Below, piece by piece: positions 48,601 to 49,686 of a stretch of DNA of 49,686 nt (its first letter is position 1; each line of letters starts with the position of its first letter). The translations under genes and the position numbers were made by a program. The stretch is from assembly GCA_002633005.1 (NCBI GenBank), contig NMRA01000060.1, positions 113,740 through 163,425 on the forward strand, in the 5' to 3' direction. The notes below the pieces were generated by a model that did no database searches, was not told the origin of the DNA, and saw only the letters and a program-made list of their open reading frames with translations. The DNA comes from Phoronis australis (lineage: Eukaryota; Phoronida; Phoronidae).

Positions 48601-48628
48601 TCCGCGCCATATTTACCAGCTGGACAAT
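13022..48628 (-). CDS. Receptor-type protein tyrosine phosphatase (EGF, FN3, TM, D1, D2), 5'-partial gene of 28 visible exons
   Basis: Single-pass cell-surface receptor of the classical receptor tyrosine phosphatase family, which removes phosphate from phosphotyrosine on cytoplasmic substrates. Twenty-eight exons, each with AG acceptor and GT donor (one GC donor), join in one frame to 1323 residues and a TAA stop. Order: two EGF-like modules, four FN3 domains, RPTP membrane-proximal domain, TM helix, acidic juxtamembrane region, tandem phosphatase domains. Diagnostic motifs: [29 protein letters not shown] and QYEFIY in D1; [29 protein letters not shown] and GVDVFQSVR in D2. The architecture resembles type IIa/IIb RPTPs, but EGF modules of the MEGF type replace MAM or Ig domains in the visible part, so I assign no vertebrate orthologue. 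D1 has WPN for WPD and D2 has Gln for the loop Arg. The 5' end and start codon lie beyond the right edge of the window. Confidence 0.97.
13173..13258 (-). mobile_element. Possible tRNA-like SINE head
   Basis: The minus strand shows TGGCGTATTGGGATAAC (A-box-like) and, about 45 nt later, GTGGATTCGGACCCAC (B-box-like with flanking pairing). The spacing is tRNA-like. It lies in the last RPTP intron. A chance match cannot be excluded. Confidence 0.4.
13412..13547 (-). CDS. RPTP exon e27: D2 P-loop with Arg lost
   Basis: 136 nt, phase 2 to 0, acceptor ttttacag, donor gtacgt. With e26 it gives [13 protein letters not shown]: the loop Cys is present, but the Arg of C-X5-R is Gln. It continues [20 protein letters not shown] and RPQFICNL, the usual V-D-V-F-Q...R-x-x-R-P-Q helix of D2. 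Confidence 0.95.
14305..14471 (-). CDS. RPTP exon e26: D2 degenerate WPD loop
   Basis: 167 nt, phase 0 to 2, acceptor tgcaag (AAG acceptor), donor gtaagt. It encodes [35 protein letters not shown] and KTVVVTC plus two bases. The WPD loop reads WPVNQHVP, with no acid at the Asp position, as expected of an inactive D2. It ends at the Cys of the D2 loop. Confidence 0.93.
15335..15530. repeat. Short local duplication next to the microsatellite
   Basis: The segment at about 15340-15390 (GTGGGTATAGAACAGCAACAT, then CATCGGAATCTCACTT) reappears in diverged form at about 15466-15520 (GTGGGGGTCGAACAGCGACAT, then ATTGGAATCACACTT). Offset is about 125 bp. Confidence 0.45.
15581..15694. repeat. Compound microsatellite (GT)n(CTGT)n(GCGT)n(GT)n(GC)n
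   Basis: About 10 GT units run into about 10 CTGT units, then GCGT units, more GT, a (GC)n core and a GCGT/GCCT end. It lies in the intron between e25 and e26. The ORFs across it are repeat translations. Confidence 0.97.
16239..16370 (-). CDS. RPTP exon e25: D2 RYWPENG segment
   Basis: 132 nt, phase 0-0, acceptor attgcag, donor gtaagg. It encodes [20 protein letters not shown], then [19 protein letters not shown]. It corresponds to the Y-W-P and sheet region of D2. The preceding 2.6-kb intron holds a LINE remnant. Confidence 0.93.
17690..18340 (+). mobile_element. Decayed LINE (non-LTR retrotransposon) reverse transcriptase 3' portion
   Basis: Plus-strand reading with several frame changes and stops gives blocks of a LINE reverse transcriptase tail: a [16 protein letters not shown] block near 17750-17795, [15 protein letters not shown] near 17800-17845, a [12 protein letters not shown]-like block near 17910-17945, [18 protein letters not shown] at 18090-18145, and an R-x-I-G-Q-T-L-R-E-P...NGNPKW block at 18200-18275. 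These match the end of RT and the region after it in RTE/Jockey-type LINEs that ends in a Trp-Ile-Gly-His-x-Leu-R motif. It is dead and sits antisense in the RPTP intron between e24 and e25. Confidence 0.78.
18986..19120 (-). CDS. RPTP exon e24: D2 TQ-P-DFWRM segment
   Basis: 135 nt, phase 0-0, acceptor ttgtag, donor gtaagt. It encodes [40 protein letters not shown] and SESDD, the D2 counterpart of e16-e17, with the family feature T-Q-x-P-L. Confidence 0.95.
19332..19408 (-). CDS. RPTP exon e23: D2 DYVNAVF segment
   Basis: 77 nt, phase 1 to 0, acceptor tactag, donor gtaagt. It encodes [20 protein letters not shown] and AVFVN, equivalent to the R-x-x-L...Y-I-N-A strand of D2. Confidence 0.88.
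19786..19846 (-). CDS. RPTP small exon e22: D2 KNRR motif
   Basis: 61 nt, phase 0 to 1, acceptor gatgag, donor gtatgt. It encodes [20 protein letters not shown], the N-x-x-K-N-R...V-L-P segment of the second PTP domain. The expected recognition-loop Tyr is Arg, as is common in D2. The exact acceptor is the least certain in the model. Confidence 0.8.
20046..20192 (-). CDS. RPTP exon e21: D1 Q-loop end and D1-D2 linker
   Basis: 147 nt, phase 0-0, acceptor ttgtag, donor gtgagt. It encodes [20 protein letters not shown] (Q-loop Gln in DQY, C-terminal helix of D1) and a linker [20 protein letters not shown] ending EQEYD, which starts the D2 fold. Confidence 0.95.
20692..20827 (-). CDS. RPTP exon e20: D1 catalytic P-loop
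   Basis: 136 nt, phase 2 to 0, acceptor ttgaag, donor gtgagt. Joined to e19 it gives [10 protein letters not shown]: nucleophilic Cys and phosphate-binding Arg are kept, and the usual Ala after Ser is Thr. It continues [12 protein letters not shown] and [12 protein letters not shown], the R-x-x-R-x-x-M-V-Q helix before the Q-loop. Confidence 0.96.
22540..22645 (+). repeat. C-rich low-complexity segment (CGACC/CCCAC)
   Basis: Strand-asymmetric C-rich DNA with repeated CGACC and CCCACAACCCCC. A related segment in the opposite orientation lies at 23255-23340. It is in the intron between e19 and e20. Confidence 0.5.
23255..23340 (-). repeat. C-rich low-complexity segment, inverted counterpart
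   Basis: The minus strand reads CCCGTCGACCACGCACCCCA, CGACCCCCACAT and GGTCGACTCGA, echoing 22540-22645. It contains an undetermined base at 23286. Confidence 0.45.
23597..23742 (-). CDS. RPTP exon e19: D1 WPD loop (as WPN) and start of the HC loop
   Basis: 146 nt, phase 0 to 2, acceptor cttacag, donor gtacat. It encodes [20 protein letters not shown] and [14 protein letters not shown] and ends PAVIHC plus two bases. The WPD-loop Asp, the general acid of PTP catalysis, is read from the codon aac, Asn. The rest of the loop (HGVP) is canonical. Confidence 0.95.
24168..24296 (-). CDS. RPTP exon e18: D1 KCHRYWPE segment
   Basis: 129 nt, phase 0-0, acceptor ttttag. It encodes [20 protein letters not shown] and [17 protein letters not shown], the K-C-x-x-Y-W-P and the following sheet. 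Two donors are possible in the same frame (gtgaat after 24168 or gtgacg after 24174), differing by two residues; the first fits the consensus better. Confidence 0.92.
25077..25110 (+). other. Third, longer CCTGAAGAT...CCGAAAC motif
   Basis: CCTGAAGATAACCGAAGAAA then GTACCATCCGAAAC. It is similar in order to the motifs at 4722 and 36274 but 34 nt long. It lies in the intron between e17 and e18. Confidence 0.25.
25884..25981 (-). CDS. RPTP exon e17: D1 DFWRM motif
   Basis: 98 nt, phase 1 to 0, acceptor tttgcag, donor gtagaa. It encodes [20 protein letters not shown] and [13 protein letters not shown], the invariant GP-x-x-x-T-x-x-D-F-W-R-M and V-M-L-T core strand of the PTP fold. Confidence 0.96.
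26626..26739 (-). CDS. RPTP exon e16: D1 YINASYI motif
   Basis: 114 nt, phase 1-1, acceptor tttccag, donor gtacta. It encodes (Y)[26 protein letters not shown] and SAFIAAQ, the conserved PTP segment D-x-x-R-V...Y-I-N-A-S-Y-I...F-I-A-x-Q-G-P; the GP begins the next exon. Confidence 0.96.
27190..28720. repeat. Degenerate tandem array, unit roughly 115-150 bp
   Basis: A compound motif recurs in order: a (C)CAA(A)TTTCATAA-type block, then TTGAGCGG or TTAAG, then GATACAGCGGCAGACG-type. Examples of the last block lie near 27240, 27366, 27925, 28218, 28366, 28482 and 28627. The TTTCATAA-type block lies near 27200, 27465, 27605, 28055, 28185, 28335 and 28590. It fills most of the RPTP intron between e15 and e16. 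ORFs here are by-products of the repeat. Confidence 0.6.
28754..28841 (-). CDS. RPTP exon e15: D1 KNRY motif
   Basis: 88 nt, phase 0 to 1, acceptor tatcag, donor gtaagt. It encodes [15 protein letters not shown] then [14 protein letters not shown]-x-x-K-N-R-Y is the phosphotyrosine-recognition loop entry of classical PTP domains; the aromatic Tyr is kept. Confidence 0.95.
29326..29555 (-). CDS. RPTP exon e14: acidic juxtamembrane region and D1 wedge
   Basis: 230 nt, phase 1 to 0, acceptor gatgtag, donor gtaaac. It encodes an acidic linker ([18 protein letters not shown]), a tyrosine-containing stretch ([13 protein letters not shown]) and [20 protein letters not shown], which ends with the E-Y-K that opens the phosphatase fold (wedge helices). 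YTNV fits a pY-x-N SH2-binding motif. Confidence 0.93.
29745..29930 (+). mobile_element. tRNA-like SINE head with tail
   Basis: GGTGGTGTAGCTCAGTGGTG contains an A box, and GGTGGTTCGATTCCC contains a B box 73 nt from the start of the tRNA-like unit (29745-29818). A D-arm CTC/GAG pair and a 7-nt loop with AGC (Ala-type) are readable, but the acceptor ends do not pair and the T stem is poor. It is therefore a tRNA-derived SINE or tRNA pseudogene rather than a working tRNA. It lies antisense in the intron between e13 and e14. Confidence 0.6.
30422..30468 (-). CDS. RPTP micro-exon e13: cytoplasmic stop-transfer segment
   Basis: 47-nt exon, phase 2 to 1, acceptor aattag (poor tract), donor gtaagt. 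It encodes [15 protein letters not shown] after a split Arg codon. Directly after the TM helix it gives the basic stop-transfer sequence (YRRLQRER). The phases fit both neighbours. Confidence 0.82.
31028..31160 (-). CDS. RPTP exon e12: transmembrane segment
   Basis: 133 nt, phase 1 to 2, acceptor tttttcag, donor gtacat. It encodes a charged extracellular stalk ([18 protein letters not shown]) followed by a hydrophobic stretch rich in Ala, Gly, Val, Ile and Leu from ATIGAAAGV to GTLVGFLFY, about 25 residues. This is the single TM helix. It ends in FLFYR, giving the basic inner flank. Confidence 0.93.
31370..32150. repeat. Degenerate tandem array, unit roughly 150-160 bp
   Basis: Blocks recur in the order GGTGCTGCAGTGGTCGAATCC, CAAATTTTGC..GCATTGACATCAT, AAGTTTCAT.GCAA, and GAAAGCACTCTTCCCTC.AAACA.CA.TTGAAAAGCCCC. 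Starts of the GTCGAATCC-type block lie near 31400, 31565, 31715, 31810 and 32060. It lies in the RPTP intron between e11 and e12. Confidence 0.6.
32461..32690 (-). mobile_element. tRNA-derived SINE, copy A
   Basis: On the minus strand, GGTGGTCCCTACGGCTCAATGG (A-box-like GGCTCAATGG) is followed by CCTGGGTTCGAGTCCCGGTC (B box GGTTCGAGTCC) and a tail ending TTTGTGATCTATATTTCT..GCCGATTT. About 45 bases upstream of the tRNA-like head are shared with copy C. It lies in the RPTP intron between e11 and e12. Confidence 0.75.
32726..32906 (+). mobile_element. tRNA-derived SINE, copy B (head degraded)
   Basis: The plus strand keeps the B-box area (CCTGGGTTCAAGTCTTGGT), the middle (CATCTTTTCGGACATGTGTT) and the tail (TTTGTGATCTATATTTCTAG and GGCCGATTT) of the same SINE as copies A and C. 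The A-box part is eroded. It lies between the other two copies. Confidence 0.7.
32927..33155 (+). mobile_element. tRNA-derived SINE, copy C
   Basis: The plus strand reads GGTGGTCCCGATGGCTCAATGG (A box) then GGGCTTGAGTCCTGGTCGGG (B box) and a tail with AAAAATGTTTGTGAACCTAT. The leader GATTTCATGACCGGAATG matches the corresponding leader of copy A. It is in inverted orientation relative to copy A. Confidence 0.72.
33363..33426 (-). CDS. RPTP small exon e11: end of ectodomain
   Basis: 64-nt exon, phase 0 to 1, acceptor acctcag, donor gtattt. It encodes [20 protein letters not shown](E). It was needed to bridge e10 (phase 0) and e12 (phase 1), and it is the only segment I found in that intron with correct phases. 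It contains a likely N-glycosylation sequon (NKT). Confidence 0.8.
33693..33963 (-). CDS. RPTP exon e10: membrane-proximal domain, core
   Basis: Phase 2 to 0, 271 nt, acceptor ttctag, donor gtaacg. It encodes [37 protein letters not shown] and [15 protein letters not shown]. The series F-x-V/I-G-D-x-x-x-Y-G-G-Y-x-N-x-P-L is a hallmark of the RPTP membrane-proximal region, the segment proteolysed in several family members. Confidence 0.94.
34255..34545 (+). repeat. Dispersed repeat family 3, copy 1 (diverged)
   Basis: Shares ordered blocks with 42595-42890: GTGATTTC, TTTGAGAC, CGTGGCATTTTAT, GAACTGCCAGTT and AACAAGCTGAGACCAATTTC. It is old and diverged, in the intron between e9 and e10... e8-e9 boundary side excluded; no ORF. 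Confidence 0.5.
34841..34943 (-). CDS. RPTP exon e9: membrane-proximal domain, start
   Basis: Phase 1 to 2, 103 nt, acceptor atccag, donor gtactg. It encodes [20 protein letters not shown] and [13 protein letters not shown]. This matches the P-x-I...S...V/T-L-x-P...GP/S-x-Y beginning of the RPTP membrane-proximal FN3-like domain. The split AG codon is completed by the first base of e10 to Ser. Confidence 0.87.
36274..36302 (+). other. Second copy of the CCTGATGATG...GAAAC motif
   Basis: CCTGATGATGACATATGAGA followed by CATCGAAAC, the same length as the copy at 4722-4750. It sits antisense in the intron between e8 and e9. The internal stem seen at 4722 is not kept here. Confidence 0.35.
37258..37465 (-). 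CDS. RPTP exon e8: FN3 domain 4, second half
   Basis: Phase 0 to 1, 208 nt, acceptor ttttcag, donor gtactg. It encodes [11 protein letters not shown], then [20 protein letters not shown] and GYGPPVS, the classical E-F-G strand pattern of FN3 domains in receptor phosphatases. Confidence 0.93.
37856..37959 (-). CDS. RPTP exon e7: FN3 domain 4, first half
   Basis: Phase 1 to 0, 104 nt, acceptor tgtgcag, donor gtaacc. It encodes [20 protein letters not shown] and [14 protein letters not shown]: proline-rich start, B-strand Trp and the C-strand lead of FN3. It is too short to be obvious as an ORF but fits e8 exactly. Confidence 0.9.
38000..39726. other. RPTP intron e6-e7, unassigned
   Basis: Intron DNA. 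It holds a 140-codon minus-strand ORF (38153-38575) with no recognisable motif and no phase-compatible use in the gene model. Nothing else named. Confidence 0.5.
39727..39814 (-). CDS. RPTP exon e6: FN3 domain 3, second half
   Basis: Phase 0 to 1, 88 nt, acceptor cgaatag (weak pyrimidine tract), donor gtaaat. It encodes [11 protein letters not shown] then [14 protein letters not shown], the F-G strands and the W-S box region of FN3. It is in frame with e5. Confidence 0.87.
39942..40144 (-). CDS. RPTP exon e5: FN3 domain 3, first half (GC donor)
   Basis: Phase 1 to 0, 203 nt, acceptor tttacag. It encodes [20 protein letters not shown] and ends [12 protein letters not shown], in the middle of the FN3 F strand. 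The donor is AAG|gcaagt, a GC-AG splice site with otherwise perfect consensus. The reading continues exactly in e6 as VRAVSR, restoring the FN3 pattern, which supports the GC donor. Confidence 0.88.
40542..40844 (-). CDS. RPTP exon e4: fibronectin type III domain 2
   Basis: Phase 1-1 exon of 303 nt (101 residues), acceptor tttcag, donor gtaaga. FN3 landmarks are [26 protein letters not shown] and [13 protein letters not shown]. It carries several cysteines (RCES, YSCLL, TLCS) that canonical FN3 domains lack, as does the next domain. Confidence 0.92.
41808..42266 (+). repeat. Dispersed repeat family 1, copy 1
   Basis: About 459 bp, highly similar and collinear with 45379-45837. It begins CTGAGTCACAACACCACG and ends TTTATTTGTCCCCAATAAT. 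It contains several internal copies of the motif CC(C/A)A(C/T)TTGGTA. It lies in the RPTP intron between e3 and e4. There is no conserved long ORF, so it is probably a non-autonomous element. Confidence 0.85.
42595..42890 (+). repeat. Dispersed repeat family 3, copy 2 (diverged)
   Basis: Counterpart of 34255-34545, same orientation: GTGATTTCTGAACTG, TTTGAGACC, CGTGTCATTTTAT, AAACTGTCAGTT, GAACAAGCCGAGACCAATTT. It lies in the intron between e3 and e4. Confidence 0.5.
43760..44077 (-). CDS. RPTP exon e3: fibronectin type III domain 1
   Basis: Phase 1-1 exon of 318 nt (106 residues), acceptor catgcag, donor gttaga. A whole FN3 fold lies in one exon: B-strand Trp in VYWTLW, C-strand YQVEYKT, the L-x-P-x-x-x-Y core in [17 protein letters not shown], and a final strand MVNFTTLC. 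Extracellular. Confidence 0.93.
44695..44823 (-). CDS. RPTP exon e2: second EGF-like module
   Basis: Phase 1-1 exon of 129 nt, acceptor tttgcag, donor gtaagg. It encodes [18 protein letters not shown] followed by [17 protein letters not shown], eight cysteines in the same pattern as e1. The intron between e1 and e2 (3.7 kb) carries a foldback element and a dispersed repeat. Confidence 0.92.
45379..45837 (+). repeat. Dispersed repeat family 1, copy 2
   Basis: Second copy of the 459-bp unit, same orientation, in the intron between e1 and e2. It shares the run CACAACACCACGTTCCTTAC, the internal CCCACTTGGTACT series and the end TTTTATTTGTCCCCAATAAT. Differences are mostly single substitutions. 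Confidence 0.85.
46883..47097. repeat. Long foldback: near-perfect inverted repeat, 98-bp arms
   Basis: The left arm 46883-46980 is the reverse complement of 47000-47097, with two mismatches seen by eye, around a 19-nt spacer. Landmarks: GTCCTTTGTCAACAGAAACA on the left against TGTTTCTGTTGACAAAGGAC on the right, and GGTGTAATG against CATTACACC at the centre. It carries no ORF. It is consistent with a MITE/foldback element or a recent inverted duplication. It lies in the intron between e1 and e2. Confidence 0.92.
48497..48628 (-). CDS. RPTP exon e1: EGF-like module
   Basis: Phase 1 to phase 1 exon of 132 nt, acceptor ttgcag, donor gtaagt. It encodes a Cys-rich module beginning [15 protein letters not shown] and containing [11 protein letters not shown], eight cysteines in all, the spacing seen in MEGF/laminin-type EGF repeats. 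It is extracellular. Symmetric phase-1 ends are typical of EGF modules, so more copies may lie upstream outside the window. Confidence 0.9.
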
Positions 48629-49104
48629 CTGCAATGTAGGTCAGACACACGCAAGTACACACCAACGTTCTTCCCAGTATCTATGTTAAAGACAATTTTC
48701 ATGGAATAATTCTTTCCGTAAAACAATGTCCTTGTTGCTATTAAAGAATGTGTAGTTTAATGTTTTGTTTTACGATTCATTATCAAAACAACCGACTCTA
48801 AAGACAAAAATGAATTAAGAATGGTGACAACTATTCGCAATCTTCATTCAATGAAGTAATGACAAATCCCTCATTTCCCTTGTAACACGAGTGTTTCTCA
48901 ACTAGAGTGATGAGTCTTTGACCTGGATGGGGTCGTTTTCTACCCTCTCGGGTTACTGCAGTCATAAGTGTAAGTGTAAATTACCAAAGTGTCTCTGTTT
49001 TGTTTCTTCGTCCGAAAAGTAAAATGCAAAAAATGAGCTTAACTTGATTGGTAATTTACAATTTCCAATTATTCCTGTTAAGCAAAAAATTCCTCTAAAC
49101 TCCT

Positions 49105-49684
49105 TAAGAGTGACTCCATATAAAAACCAACAGGTAGAGTCTATACCCAAAATCACCGATTTTTTTGAAACTTACCACATGAGTTTGGTTTGTTGAGAAG
49201 TAGAAAAACCTCACTTTTTAAGAATTTTCATTCATTATTTTTCTTTTTATGACCTATACCTCCATTTTGCAACAAAATTGGGCGTCGAAGTAGGCATGTT
49301 TGAATGCATTTTACTAGCATGTATGATAAGGTCAAAACAAATGAATAATATGAATTGAAAGGGCAATAGCTGAATAATTTAATGGCATAACTTTCAAAAT
49401 CCATTTTTAAATTTATACGTTTTGAATTTGTGAGGCAAAAACGGCTATTTTTCAGGTTTTCACTGAAGCCATTTTCGGCCACATTTGGCACTCTGTAGCA
49501 GCCATAACGCACCTTTCCTGAAATTGACTTTATAATAATTTGTTAAGTCATTCCTAACCTGTTCATAATCTAAAATAAAAAATCTTGCCTCTAATGTAGT
49601 TTTTGCGTACGAAGCATTATACGAACTGCACTTCGTCCTTTTGCATGTTCTCAGTTGCCTCTGCTGCCAATAGGGGGCTCTTGG
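49105..49684 (-). repeat. Dispersed repeat family 2, copy 2 (inverted)
   Basis: Read on the minus strand it parallels 8333-8896 from GAGCCCCCTATTGGCAG to ACTCTACCTGTTGGTTTTTA and the following GGAGTCACT. It may continue past the window edge. It lies upstream of e1, in an intron or 5' flank. Confidence 0.8.
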
Positions 49685-49686
49685 AA

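Noticed and set aside
1-49686. CRISPR arrays, bacterial operons, phage or plasmid modules
   Set aside because: No spaced direct repeats of CRISPR type and no prokaryotic gene organisation; the window is intron-bearing animal DNA.

Overview
This is animal genomic DNA: AT-rich, intron-rich and full of decayed repeats. It looks like a marine invertebrate, probably a lophotrochozoan (mollusc or brachiopod type) or a non-vertebrate deuterostome. The reasons are the gene architecture (EGF-like and fibronectin III domains on a receptor tyrosine phosphatase), tRNA-derived SINEs, a Penelope-like element remnant, and heavy use of the palindrome TACATGTA. The species cannot be fixed from the sequence. 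There are no bacterial operons, rRNA genes or CRISPR arrays.

One real gene dominates. It lies on the minus strand from about 48628 down to the stop codon at 13022-13024 and is cut at its 5' end by the right edge of the window. I could join 28 exons, all with compatible splice phases, into one open frame of 1323 codons plus stop (3974 nt in window). From N to C terminus they encode two EGF-like modules (48.5 and 44.7 kb), four fibronectin type III domains (44.1-37.3 kb), the membrane-proximal domain typical of receptor tyrosine phosphatases (34.9-33.4 kb), a transmembrane helix (31.1 kb), an acidic juxtamembrane segment (30.4-29.3 kb), phosphatase domain D1 (29.3-20.0 kb) and phosphatase domain D2 (19.8-13.0 kb).

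Both phosphatase domains carry changed catalytic residues. D1 keeps the HC(X5)R loop and the Q-loop, but its WPD general acid is Asn (WPN). D2 keeps the Cys, but the loop Arg is Gln and the WPD motif is gone. The product therefore looks like a receptor with impaired or absent catalysis, perhaps a natural substrate-binding or decoy phosphatase.

The introns and the left flank (1-13 kb) are built of repeats. They hold a truncated Penelope-like element with its GIY-YIG endonuclease end (9.4-10.0 kb), a decayed LINE reverse transcriptase tail (17.7-18.3 kb) and a compound microsatellite (15.6 kb). There are also two degenerate tandem arrays (27.2-28.7 and 31.4-32.15 kb), a cluster of three related SINEs (32.5-33.15 kb) and further tRNA-like SINE heads. 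Three dispersed repeat families are each present twice (8.3/49.1 kb inverted, 41.8/45.4 kb direct, 34.3/42.6 kb direct). A near-perfect 98-bp-arm foldback lies at 46.9-47.1 kb. I see no second convincing protein-coding gene. The left 8 kb holds only short ORFs without recognisable domains.
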